From positions 5,483,501 through 5,547,500 of the forward strand of contig NC_083510.1 in NCBI RefSeq assembly GCF_032362555.1: 64,000 bases of DNA, read 5' to 3'. The notes under the pieces were generated by a model. That model saw only the letters and a list, made by a program, of their open reading frames with translations, did not search any database and had not been told where the DNA came from. Below, one piece after another: positions 20,470 through 33,175 of this stretch (positions are counted from its first letter, which is position 1; each line of letters begins with the position of its first letter). The translations under genes and the position numbers were made by a program. This DNA comes from Amyelois transitella. Taxonomy: Eukaryota > Arthropoda > Insecta > Lepidoptera > Pyralidae.

Positions 20470-23400
20470 TTAGTTAGAAACGGGCGCATCACCTTGACCG
20501 ATGTGCTCCTTTTCAGATTTGTGGCTTTGCTCCGCCACCTAAAATACATGATTCGATTAATTCAGTGAAAAATAGATACTTTAAACTACACAATTTTTAA
20601 TAATAAAAAATAGAGGAAAGCTTTTGTAAGTCCTGTTGTTTAATATTGTAGAGATCTGATTTATTCGGCTATCACCTTGTTATTGTCGAAACCATCCAAC
20701 ATTTGAGCGACATTATTCTTCTGATTGGAACCTTTCTTTTTTCCTTTTCCGACATTCTTCTTAAAGTTTTTTGCAGTCTTTGTTTTCTGTGGTTGTGCGC
20801 CTGTGAAATATTTTTTATTGTTAATCAATAATTTATAATTAATTATCACATTTATTGCGTTACTGACAAGCAACATACAGTCAAAAGTAGTGGGGAAGCG
20901 GAAGACCTCATGCTTAGACTATCGACTTGTATAGAAAAAGGAGATGATAGAAATATTGTTTATTCCGATGTTTTCACGGGAATGGGAAATCGCAACCAAT
21001 TTTATGCAGGCGAAGCTGCGGATAACAGCTAGTAAATAATATATTTATTACACCGGCGGAGATACCGGCATAATTAATATCAGTTAATACGACTTAAAAT
21101 TTAGCGTTTACCATCGCCTTCATTCTCAGCAATAAAGTTGTCTTCCTGTGGGCTTACATCATCTGCTTGTGACGTCATTTCTTCAGGCCTCACAGTTTTT
21201 CTGTAAGAAAACATCGTCGTGGTAAATATAAAGACATGGTGAGAATTAATACCAAACAAGTTGTCTCTGTGAACTGTCGTTAATAGTTTATCTGGGAGTC
21301 TGCAAACTTAATGTTGAAATGTGGACTTGGGATAAAGGATACAACTGGCATGAGTGAAGTATTTTTTCCTTAATGAGCCTGGTCACACAATACTACTGAA
21401 TGAGTCTTCTTCAAATATAGACTAAGAGCTCGCGACGCCCAGACCTACGTTATATTATAAAAGTTGTAAATTCTTCTATACATGTCTCCTATACAGGTAT
21501 AATCAAACCCAGCCTATACAACCTGGGTCGCGGTGGATTTGGCAGGTAACAAGTAGTAAAGGTGAGTAAAATTATGTCTCTTTGTTATAGTATAAAACTT
21601 AGTTTTCATAAATTTTAATTTACAATCATATTAGAAAGCGCCTAGTTTATTAGCGGACACTTCGGGCGGTAACTACTCCTTTCCAGACACCCTTACAGTA
21701 CCTATGATTATTAATATATTTCTTTTACTTTTGTCATAGTATAAAATCTGACTTTTATATATGTTATTCCGAAAACTATACGAATAATGTTTCCACAACC
21801 CCCGGTCACTTTCGATGGTTCCCCTATCTTTCCAGGCACGTTGAAGTCTACTCCAGGCGTGCGCGCGATGAATATACATGTACGTACGTTGGTGCGAGTG
21901 AAATAGCATGTTAAGTTTAATACCTGTATTTTTAAAAAATAGTATAATGCAAGGCGAGAGTTATTAATGAAAGTGCATTTACCCGTTGACGGTGAGCGTG
22001 GTGGTCTTGACGGGCTCGTGGTCGCGGCGCAGGCGGCGCGGCGCGCGCGCGGCCCCCGCGCCGCCGCGCCCGCGCCCGCGCCCGCCGCGCGCGCCGCGCC
22101 AGCCGCGCCCGCCGTATGAGTTGCGGGTAGGCGGGGTGTAGCCCACGTAGCTCACCTGCCATTTATCCACAAGTAAAATAACATATACAGAAAATAAATT
22201 TATCGCAATAGGTACATCGAGCCTTTTTATTTGACAAGTATTAGACAAAATAATCTAATGCATTTTTGCATTGCATATGCATGCATTTCGGACCGATTTC
22301 TATAAATCGGTTCTTCCGCTCGGGAATACGGGATCACAGAACTGGACATAAATTTGGCATGTCTAAACTCAAATATAACACTCCGTCATTTCACGTCGGT
22401 GATTAAAAATGGGCGCGAATCACTTAAGCATAATGCAGAATTAAAGCACAATTTAACAAAATTTTTATCGTGTAATCACTACCTGCAAAATAGTACAATA
22501 ACTACAACAAATTAAACATTTATTCTAAAAAACAAAATCTGGAAAATTTATATTTATTTTCTAAATTCAAACCTATGACTGTACGACATAACATAACCGG
22601 ATATATCCTACAGTCCATACCTGCGGATAGCGAGTCGCCCTCGCGGGGTAGCTACCGCCTCCCCACTGCCCCACCACCACGCCGGCGATCTCCAACCGAG
22701 CGCCACGTCCGCGCCCGCGCTATCATCAAACAAATACCACCCTTTTAACAGACTTTAAAAAAAGGAGTTTCTCAATTCGTCGGATTCTGTTTTGTTTGTT
22801 TGTAAATAATTTATTGTACATAACAATTTTTTTGTAGTACATAATAAGAAATATTTTTTTTGTATATTACATAACCAATTAAATATTAGATCGTTTACGC
22901 TCTTGCATGTCTATTTTAGACATGCAAGGGCGTACACGATCTAATGGGTAAAACGGTTCGGTGCTCGAAGTAAAAAGGTATAAGAGAGGTAAGCCATACC
23001 AATGACTTTGAATCTTTTTTCATAATTCATCAACTCTACAATAAAAATCGATTAGCAATCAAGTGTAAAATCCCAACTTACCCATTCCAGGATCATAGTC
23101 AAACGGCGCACACCGAGGTCCCCTCCAAAGAAGTGAGTATTTATATATATGTATATATACTAGCTGTCCTGGCAAACGTTAAAGGTGGACAACCCTTATC
23201 ACTAAGGGTATAAATAGATATTGGCCGGTTCTCAGACCTACTCAATATGCTCACAAAATTTCATGAGATTCGGTCAAGCCGATTCGGAGGAGTACGGGAA
23301 CGAACATTGTGACATGAGACAAATCCTACCCCAAGTCCTCGCGGCCATCCTCCGCCCACAACACCCGCAACAAGAGGCAGCGGCGGCATAGCAAACTCCA

Positions 23401-26400
23401 CTTCCAGTCCCTCCAAGATTGCCTTCCTCATGCGTTCCACCTGACAAATAATGAATACTTATGTAAGTAACAACGCCTACCACAATGAACGACCTCAGAA
23501 ATATAAGAAGGTAATCGTGCATCTATTTTCATATTGACTGAGATCGGCGCATAATACAATTATTATATTGCACAATGTTAATTCATTAAGAATGAGTTAA
23601 ATCTCTGGCAAATTACAGTATAGAATCAAGTCCAGAGTTTGATGATGCTTTGACGATTATAAGTATCCATACGAACCATTTGGAATTCCCTTCCCACATA
23701 TCTCTTCCCCGATACATACAACATGGAGATTTTCAAAGCTAGAGTGAATGTGCATACACCACCTTAGGCCCAACTTGCTTACCACAAGGCAGATTGAGGT
23801 CAAACACACTGAAATCTATTATAAAAAATTCCAATAATGTTTAGTGTACCTTGACAACAGTATCGAGATTGTTATCGCACAGCTGGGCCAGATGCTTGCA
23901 GTGGTTGGCGCGGTGCAGGTTGCGCTGCAGCAGCTTGCCGTCGAAGTAGAGCCAGGGCGCGGCCACGAGCCAGGGCACGGGCGCGCCGCACGCGTCGTTG
24001 GCCAGCAGCGCCGCCTCCGCGCCCGCCATCACCAGGGCTCCAAGTTGCACCCCGCGGGAGCTAATGCCGTTCACCTGGAAATTACCATGGCTTAGTAAAC
24101 GATCAAATACGTTTTCTAAAACAGTTAGTTACCCATGTAACCGTTAATAAGCCTGAGCTCATTAAAGTGAAATTACATAGGTATATTCGTTAAATGGGTA
24201 TTTCAGAATAAAAAAAAAAGAACAAAAATATCTACTTACTGTCATTTCTTGCAAGTGAAGGGCGTTCATGAGATCATTAGAGAAAGCTGTTGCTAAAAAT
24301 GCGTCCAGTTCCTGTCTTCGTAGGATTTGCAACTGAGATGTCATGATAAATCTGAAAGAAAAAAAAACATGAAACTAAGAATATTAATATTTGGTTTGTC
24401 CGTATATAGGTATATTTTACATCATTTTGTACATAAATAAATAGTATTTTTACAACAATATCTTAAAGCATAAATATTTCATTTTTAGTTTGATTCAGTG
24501 TTTTTACCTTAGCACTGTAGCTAATATGAGAAGATGTTGGGGCACATATGATATGTTCAGCATCAGTGGAGTATCTGATCGCATACAGGAGAGGAATGCG
24601 CGCATGCGACGGCATTTGTCATCTTGAGCAGTTCTGAAATAAAAACATTACATATTTAACATTTTACACAACAAGCTATATGGGCTTAGATGGAATTCAA
24701 ATTTAAGTTAAAAAGAATGCCACGTTAACTTCTTTTTCCCTTGATTTACTTTAACAATGGAAACTTAAACATGGGAAGAGAAGCAACTGGCACAACTCAT
24801 AGGAAGTTGACGAAAAAAATTTCATGTTTCTTTACATTTGTGTTTAAGTAACAGCTAAAATCTGAAGTGAGGTTACACCTTTTGTAGCTGGGTACAATAA
24901 AGCTCACCCGAACCAAAGCCTCTGCACGGTTGGGACCGGCCAATCGAGCACAACCCCAGGCACCATTTCGGGACTCTTGCCCGGGTTCACACGGGAATAG
25001 ATCCATTCTGATACCTGCACTGTACAGGCTCGTTCGTTAGCACCAGCAGTGCTAGCTGTGCCTTCCTCTGCAACAAACAATTAAACTAATAGTGGACATT
25101 CAATTAGATAATAATAAAAATATATTGAAGTGCTCAAGTATTTTCAAAATCCTGTTTGTAAAGAGAAGACAACATTGTTAAGTTTCGGTTGTATACATAG
25201 GCAGAGATTACATCTTTCCACTTTAATTCTTATACTAACGTCCATGCAGTGTTTCCACATAAAAAATTATGATATGCACTAAAATATTTCATGGCATGTA
25301 GAATCACTTAATTAGAAACATGGATGTATTAATAAATGGTAAGAAATCATAATTTTAAACGACATTCTTCTTAACATGTAGATTGATTCTAACTAATTTT
25401 ACATAAACAACATTTAAAAGTGTATTTTTCAGATAACAAGACTTGATATAAAAAAATTCTTCAAAGAAAACATACCCTTGGCCTTCTGAGCCATGAATCG
25501 ATGATGATGCATGTTATACAGAATCGCGTAGACATTCTGCCTGATAGGTCTGAAGAAGTGATGGATCGATGGTATTTCGCGATGGTTGTCGTCTTCCATC
25601 AGCACCGGCAGAGTGACTTGTCTGTGGGTGAGTATAGAGAGCATGCCGGGGTGCATGAGGCCGCGCGCGTGGCGCTCGGCGCAAGTGCGCAGGACTTCGG
25701 CGGGGGCGGCGGGGCAGTTGTCATCGGCAGACAGGCTTTTTGAGACGGCTTGGCGGGCCTTAAAAAAATAATACGTTACGTGATTTCTAATACACTAGTC
25801 GTTCGCCAGTTAAAACCTTGAGAACACATTTTTTTTTACAAAATTATGAATATCTCAAAAACCACTTGACCAGCTTTGTTACCTGTTACGAACTTAAAAA
25901 TTCTATTTAAAGATTCAACATACCTTTTAAATTTTATCAAAATTAGACCAGCGGATCGGAAGTTATCGCATTACAAACATACATATAGGCTGAAAATGTA
26001 TTTTTACGCTCCAAGTTGATCAGTAGAAAAATTTATTCCCACCAGCTTGACAGATAACCTGGCTTACCAGCCCAATAGATTCAACAGTCCAACTGAACAA
26101 ACTTTACTCAGTTGGACTGTTGAAGGGATGTTGTACATTTTACTTTTGCAAAATAAAATAAAAAGATAGGCAAAGCTATCTAACAATTCAAGTTGTGTAA
26201 AGTCGGAAATCTAATGCCATCAATTTTATCTGAACTGATACAAGTTATGCCATTATATTGCATAGCTTTAAAAAACCTGATGTCTAGAACATTATCAAAA
26301 GTGATGGACAATAATAGCCCTACCTCCTTAGTTGCGGGCTGCTTGTCTACTCTATCAGCTGGTTTGGCTTGTGTAGTACTTGAGCTCGCATCACCGCTTT

Positions 26401-29400
26401 CCAATGATAATGCTGCAATTCCGTGCTGCAACCCATTGCCATGCTCCTCCGTGTGGAAGTCCGCGTTCATTGACGCATTCACTGTTGCCAATTTGTAATC
26501 TTCCAAGCCTTTTTGCTGTAATATTGACCAATTTTGAAGTGCCGAGTGTTTGGTAAAAGGGACGGGCAAACAATAAATTTAACACAACATAAATATATAA
26601 CAGTAGTAAGGGATAAAAATTAAAATAGAAAACGAAAGATGGAGGACCACTTTGCACTTATGATTCGTTAAAATTTTGATCATGCAACACGATAGGTGAA
26701 GTATTTCAATCAAATGATGCCAATGTTGTCTGATGATGATTCAAAAGGCGTGGATGACCATAGCAATAGATTTTTAGAATGTGACACTGAAAATAAAAGG
26801 AACCTCATATTCAGAAGTCTCTGTTGCCAACTTGGAAGTATCCAAATCTGTTGATGTAGACTGAGGACTGAATTCAGGTTTTTGATTCTTCTTTGTTTTC
26901 GGGCGACGACCTGTTAATAAGAGATAAAACCATAACACAATTATTTTACACACATTTAGTTCTAAATAAAAATTTGTTTATAAGTTACAAATCTTACCAG
27001 ATGCAGTTCTATACTTGAGAAAACCATCTTTGGTTCCATTGAGATAATACTGTACAGCTTGTTTGAGTTTGGCAGCGCGGAGATCGTTGAGGTCACCAAA
27101 TATCTCAGTGCACGCGACGTCAATGTCAGACGACGGCAGATCACGGACGAATTGGCACACACTTTTAACCAAAGTCTCTGGCGGGACTTGCTGCTAAAAT
27201 TTAAGTTTAATTGCTATAACTTTTTTTTTATATTCATCAAAAATGTTTTCCTACTATATTCTTAAAGCGACAGTCCATACAAGACAATAAGACAATATAA
27301 GTCCTACGCAAAAAAAAAACATTCATACATATGATCACGTCTTTATCCCTTACGGGGTAGACAGAGCCAACAGTCTTGAAAAGACTGATAGGCCACGTTC
27401 AGCTGTTTGGCTTAATGATAGAATTGAGATTCAAATAGTGACGGGTTGCTAGCTCATCGCCTAAAAGAAGAATCCCAAGTTTATAAGCCTATCCTTTAGT
27501 CGCCTTTTACGACATCCATGGAAACGAGATGGAGTGGTCCTATTCTTTTTTTTTATTGGTGCCGGGAACCACACGGCACAAAAAAAATACGGATTTTTAT
27601 CAAACTTCTCAGTGATAGCTAAGATATCAGAATAACAAAAAAAAGTTAATTATAGACATTTAAGACGGACGAAGTCGCGGGCAGCAGCTAGTATTATTAT
27701 GAAGATTTTTTAGCTATAGAATTCTAGGTGTTAAGTATTGACGGAAATAAATATATAATTAATATGCCAAACCAACTTACACTGGTACCAGTGCAGACCT
27801 GAAATTTACACATTATTTTTCTTTCAATCCCATACCATTGTGATGATCAATTTGCAGTTTTGTTTTGATGACAAAGGCAAAATATGATGTCCAGACAGAC
27901 TAAACAAGGGGTTATTGTACTGGACTTTTTTATTCGAAAAGTGTCCTTGTTTCGCTTTTTATTATGATGTGAAACAGAACAAAGATAGCTTTTCACGCGA
28001 TAAAAAAGGCGTCGCGTGTGCCACACTACGATGACTGAAATCATAACTTTTGTAAAAAATTTGAGGATTATTTCACAAACAATTACCTTTTTCTGCGTAA
28101 TCCCCAACCTCTTGTAAAAATCTGTAAGACTTTGCTCAGATAAAATGGTGCCTCCTAGCAAGGCAGCCATAAGACACAGCCTATCTTGTTGAACATCCAA
28201 AACACGAGGAAGTTCGTGAACCATATACTCTTTTGTTTCCAGTGAAGACTGAAAATTTAAATGTAAAAAATTACACACATATACATGTATGTCTAGAATA
28301 AATTATTAATTTATTTTTATCGAGGGTGTGATAAAATCAGAAATGTTTAAAACTAAACTTTTTGCTGATCTTTGATTAGTTCTTTTATTTTGTAAGCCTT
28401 GATAGTAGGAAGTAAGGGTCTAAGGGCTTGTCATTCCCATCACAAGTATCTTTAGACTACTCACTGGGATAGGCATCTAGTTGTAATCAATGATAAATGA
28501 TCTTATTTTCTTGAACAATTGGATTTCCTGAAAGTCTTATATTGCTTTTTGTGATTAACTTTTGAGAAAAACATGTAACTAAATCTGTCTGCATACCCGA
28601 TAGGTTAATTTCAATTGTGAAGAGCTGAAATATCTTGGGGGCTGAAATACTAAATATTCAGCAGAGCATCCCACCAGCCCCGCATATGTTTTTTCACGGC
28701 AAAGTCCAACTACTTCTTGACAATGATCATCAGTAGACACCATCTGTATAAATGAAAAGGTTTGAGTAAGACCTCATTAGGGTAAAAGCATCCTCTCTAT
28801 TTATACAGCATTAAAAACAAAGTTAAATTTGTCACTTACAATAGGTATGTTGAGATACCGCAATGCAGTACGAAGGCAGGAGTGTAATCCTGTAGGGGGA
28901 ACCCACCACACTTTGGGAGGTGGTGTGCCCTTTGTTACAATGTGGCGCAGTACCTGTTAAGAATAAACAAAAAGCTTATTTTAAATATTAACCTCATTCA
29001 GTATATTAAGCCTTAATTTTAGTTTAAAGGGTGTTAAACCTTCATGGTTTTGATTACAATAAGTAACTCCCTGGCCAATCTCTTCAATCATCAACTATGT
29101 CATGTATGTATCTAAGATTTTATCTATGTATAAGAAATAAACTTATGTACTCACTTCACACTCTGCTTTCACTTATTATAATCTTGGGCTTGAAATTAAT
29201 TTCAATATGATGATTATTTTTAAGGACATATTTTAAAGATTTTATCAATACATATTACATTTATTACAGTTTAGCTGGACCATTATGGTTTTCCATCAAG
29301 GCGAGCTTGTATGAAGAGAGTTATGAATGTGGATGAAGTGAAGGAAGTATGCAGAGATCGTGGCAAGTGGAAAGAGGTAGTCTCTGCCTACCCCTCCGGG

Positions 29401-30433
29401 AAAGAGGCGTGATTTTATGTATGTATGTATGTATCAAGGGTTCCAGATTTCAAAATCATTTATAGCTTTTATGTTGTCCAGGCCCAATAACAAAAAAGTG
29501 TCACTCAAATCTACCAAATAATTTTGTTTTTATGTAAATATATTTTTTTACCAAATAGGTAAAAAGTCTCTGTTCATAGAATATATTTAATAATGATGTC
29601 ATAACAAAAGTTGTTTAGCCTAGGTTAGAGGTATAAAAATCAAAGATCTGTAACACCTGATGCTGCACCATGGAGGTTAAGCTAAACTATAAGAAATATA
29701 GAAATTACACTTTAACAAAAAACATTCAGTCATGCAAACAATAAAGTAAAAGGTGATAGCAGCTAGTTTAAAAAAAAAATGTCTGGTAATCCTCTGTATA
29801 TTTGACCTGGAGGTCTTTTCCATAAAAAAAGTGCAGCTTATTTCCTTTGCTTAACATTATTTAATTTCAATAAATAACAGAGCCAGCACTTACTGAATTG
29901 ACTCTTTGTCTGTACGTAGCCTGCGTCTGCATCCAGTGTTGTGGAGTTGCGGGTGGTGTTGGGTGGGCGCCATTGAAACAAACACAGAGGGCCACTTGAT
30001 GCTCAGCCAGAGCTTGAGCTAGTGTTGTAAGGAATTGGACACAGCGTGCCCATTGTCCCCCACAAGCCCAATCTGCATAAAAAAATATTTCATCAATTAT
30101 TAAGTGAGATTGATAGAGAAATAATTGAAATGTTAGTTTTTTTACTTGCATGATATTTGTAAATTTACCTTGGACTTTGATAGCACAGCAAAAATTTATT
30201 ATCCACTTCATTACAGTTATGTGGTGCAAACAATTTCTCTATTTTGCTAGAGAAATGCATGACCAAAAATTTTATGCCTATTTACCTGAAAAATATCCGC
30301 CATACAATCGATCTAAGCAACCTTCCGCGTCAAGCACCAGTCGGAAACCGCCCGCTTGATTTCTGGCGATTCTAAAAAGATCAACACCAACTCCTTCATT
30401 TTCTAAAAATGTTTGTAGATCTTGTATTCCCAT
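20470..30433 (-). CDS. FAM120-family protein (constitutive coactivator of PPAR-gamma-like)
   Basis: Nineteen coding exons on minus, all phases consistent, 938 residues: 30433-30286, 30072-29894, 28953-28840, 28743-28597, 28248-28087, 27193-26998, 26910-26804, 26515-26324, 25758-25476, 25067-24908, 24633-24508, 24351-24240, 24074-23850, 23440-23330, 22719-22621, 22155-21983, 21200-21112, 20800-20676, 20538-20470. The N-terminus is a PIN/XPG-like fold (MGIQDLQTFLE, LVLDAEGCLDRLYGGYFS, CFNGAHP). Where human FAM120A has YDSDYAL this protein has CSAEYLV, so nuclease acids look lost. The middle has ILRRQELDAFLATAFS and RGVQLGALVMAG...ALLANDACG, near-identical to the vertebrate block. Then come LEIAGVVVGQWGGG, an RGG-rich GC-rich exon (21983-22155) and a lysine-rich tail. 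Vertebrate relatives are RNA-binding scaffolds. Weak points: the exon 7 donor (GAG|GTTCCT), and the last exon, which can be replaced by read-through to TAA at 20661. Confidence 0.92.
22885..22946. repeat. 28-bp imperfect inverted repeat (hairpin)
   Basis: Arms ATTAGATCGTTTACGCTCTT... and its partner differ at two positions over 28 bases, with a loop of about 5 bases (22889-22945 region). It lies in FAM120 intron 15-14 space. It could fold as a short stem on either strand. Confidence 0.7.
23158..23318 (-). mobile_element. Helitron-like short element beside a FAM120 exon
   Basis: On minus it begins near TCATGTCACAATGTTCGTTC and ends ...GCCAGGACAGCTAG followed by T (CTAG at 23160-23163). A second copy lies at 48133-48361 on plus, so the unit of about 160-230 bases is well defined. 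Its inner end starts about 10 bases past the exon 14 donor of FAM120 (exon ends at 23330). Confidence 0.7.
27315..27592 (-). repeat. SINE-like copy, near full length, in a FAM120 intron
   Basis: Family unit from the GCCGTGTGGTTCCCGGCACC end (27590) to the GATCACGTCTTTATCCC end (27330) and a CATA-type tail. About 100 bases away, a further Helitron-like 3' end (GCGGGCAGCAGCTAGT, ending at about 27692) is present. Confidence 0.8.
29290..29428 (+). repeat. LINE 3' tail, ATGT-tailed, in FAM120 intron 2
   Basis: Translates at its 5' side as VMNVDEVKEVCRDRGKWKEV then [10 protein letters not shown] and a stop, followed by TTTTATGTATGTATGTATGT. That is the last few dozen residues of a non-LTR element ORF plus a microsatellite 3' end. 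Related tails lie at about 45755-45835, 55590-55680 and, reversed, at 61305-61800. Confidence 0.7.
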
Positions 30434-31603
30434 GGTTCTTTGACAAGTCGTTAATGAAATAGTACCCAACTCGGATCAATCGAACACGTTCGTTTCGGAA
30501 ATCTGCCGTCTGAAAAATATGATAAGGTATATATTTCAAACATCTGCAATTTTATGCTTATGTACAAAATATTGCTAATTAAATAAATTTCCGAAATAAG
30601 AGCAATTAAAGTGGATTTCACTACATAACCGGCACAAACATATCTCAAGATTTAAATGTAGATATGTCAATATTAACAATTAGAAAAACAGTGACACATA
30701 AACGCATGTATAATAAATATATTCAGAAAATACAAACCTTAACTAAAATACCATGCCAGCGGTAAATTACGTTCGCCAAAAGATGAATACGGAAGCCATT
30801 TGTAAATTTATTTCAATCAAAATCAAGCCCGTCCGTCCTTCTTTCTTTTGTTCAGTATTGCCAGTACCGTGAAGTGAAGGTGAAAATAATGAAGCAGTTA
30901 TTTGAGACTATCGCTGAAAAACATGGAAGGTTGTGTTCTTTATTTCAAATGCAGTTTTACTGTCAAAAGAAAATACCTAAGGTTAGGAAAGAATAACTTT
31001 ATTTGGCTTATTGTTGAAACAATCGTAATGATTTTCTATTCCCTAGCATTATTTTTCGCATGGTAAGTGTTACAAACGGATGGACCTGTTTTGTCTCCAC
31101 GGGTTCAAAACAATCATGAATCAAGAAAATGATATAATATCAAGATTCTACAAACATTTAAATAAATGCAATATTCTTGATTTTATTTTATTTTTACATG
31201 GTCATGGCTATTGCTTTTTTGTGGCCATAGAAGTAAATAGATAAGTAGGTAGGTAGAATGTCATTGTCACTGCCAACCAAATTACATTAGTAGATTCTTC
31301 ACTGGACTTTTCATTTCCTTCACAAGTTGCAAATTGTCATCTTTTTGTGCGATTGTATTTCGTGTCCTAGATTATTTCGATCTTTTTTGATTTATTGGGC
31401 GTACTACGCCCGTAAAATACAGAATTAATAAAATAATGTTTTGTAAATTCTACAATAAAATTGTATAATACGTCATTAATTTACCACATTAAGCCTATAT
31501 TTGTAAATATAAAAAATGCAGTAGATGTGCTCTTAAAAATACAACAATAGCGTCTTCAAACAAATTGATTACTTTAATTCAAAACGATACACAGGGTTAC
31601 GGT
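30434..31603. promoter_or_regulatory. Divergent promoter region, FAM120 and Di-Ras
   Basis: About 1.2 kb between two head-to-head start codons. It should contain both 5' UTRs and promoters. A compact GC-richer stretch around 30770-30900 is the likeliest start site area for the plus-strand gene. No TATA box is clear, and no repeats are recognised. Confidence 0.4.
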
Positions 31604-33175
31604 ATGCCGGAGCAAAGTAATGATTATCGTGTTGTTGTATTTGGAGCAGGCGGTGTAGGCAAAAGTTCTCTGGTGCTACGTTTTGTTAAGGGGACATTCA
31701 GAGAATCGTACATTCCTACCATTGAAGACACTTATAGACAGGTAATTTTTTTCATCCTAATAATTAACCAATTTAATCCAGAAACTTGCACATTGTGTAA
31801 AACAATTTACCATTTATTATCGTGTAAAGTATTCTAAAGCAGTTGTTCTTTTTGGTATAGATATTTTTGATAACTTACTTTTATTAATTAATTAGAATAG
31901 TTCACACTTTTTTACTCTTTTATAATAGGAAGGCACTTTGTTCATCTTATAGACATGACAAGTCTTTATCTATTCTAGACCAGTATTTTACAGACCAGAC
32001 CATTTTACACAATGTTATTGAAAAAACAATTACAAAAATTATTGCTGGAGTAACCTTAAATAGTAATTAAATATAAACCGTCAATTTACAGGTGATCAGC
32101 AGCAACAAAACTATATGCACTTTACAAATAACTGACACAACAGGATCCCATCAGTTTCCAGCTATGCAAAGATTGTCAATAAGCAAGGTATTTTAAATTA
32201 AATAAATCATAAGTAAATTAAGTGATAAATGGCCACAAAATAGTTTTAGTGCTAAATCTTGCCCTTAAGTGACATACTTACGGAAAGCGTGTAAATAATT
32301 TTTATGCTAGACTAAATTTAATAATGCTTTTTACAGGGCCATGCTTTCATATTAGTTTATTCTGTGAGCAGTCGACAGTCTCTTGAGGAGTTAAAACCAA
32401 TTTGGCAAACAATAAAAGAAATAAAAGGTGGGGAGTTGCCAAACATCCCAGTCATGTTGGCCGGCAACAAATGTGATGAGAGCCCGGAGATCCGAGAGGT
32501 GTCTGCTTCGGAGGGACAAGCACAGGCTCAGGCGTGGGGTGTATCATTCATGGAGACATCTGCCAAAACTAATCACAATGTTACACAGCTTTTCCAGGTT
32601 GGTCTTTTCTCATCTCCCATATATTCATACATAAATTGTACTAATATTAAAAAGATTTATAAATACTGTTTACTTAGGATTTGCATAATGCAACTATGTA
32701 ATGTCCGTGAGCAAAATGGCAGGCAACAGCTAGTACATAATACATAAAATCACAGCTTTTGACATGTAGAGGAACCAACACTATTTTGAAAATGCTATGA
32801 CTACATTCAGCTTTATGGCTTAATGTTTAAGTGTACTATAGAAATATCATAAATATGAAAGTAAACAACTTATGGGCTACATTTTACATGTGAGCAAATT
32901 TGTGTACCTAATAGCTTTATCTTCAAAATAACTTACAATTAACAGATTTATATTTTCTTCAATGTATGATGTAAGTTATGCCACTATGCTTAGCCTCTGA
33001 AGATAACACTGGTAACATTATGCATCTTGAATATTTGCAGGAGCTGTTAAACATGGAAAAGAACAGAAATGTTTCTCTTCAAGTAGATGGTAAGGGTAAG
33101 AAGAAGAAAGATAAGGTAGTAAAAGATGGTGGCGAAGCCTCTGCGAGCGGTAGGGAGAAATGTCTCGTAATGTAA
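31604..33175 (+). CDS. Di-Ras small GTPase
   Basis: Four coding exons, 31604-31741, 32092-32187, 32337-32597, 33041-33175, phase 0 throughout, 209 residues. Nearly identical to vertebrate DIRAS1/2 at [40 protein letters not shown] and [20 protein letters not shown]. Motifs: P-loop GAGGVGKS (14-21), G3 DTTGS with Ser in place of the Ras Gln61 (the normal Di-Ras state, linked to low intrinsic GTPase activity), NKCD, ETSAK, and the C-terminal CAAX box CLVM for prenylation after a lysine-rich tail. Di-Ras proteins are Ras-superfamily members, often expressed in neurons, that act at membranes. The ATG chosen aligns with the vertebrate start. Upstream in-frame ATG at 31565 lacks similarity. Confidence 0.95.

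Noticed and set aside
23844-24095. Plus-strand frame opposite FAM120 exon 13
   Set aside because: Mirror of the highly conserved minus-strand exon (ALLANDACG block).
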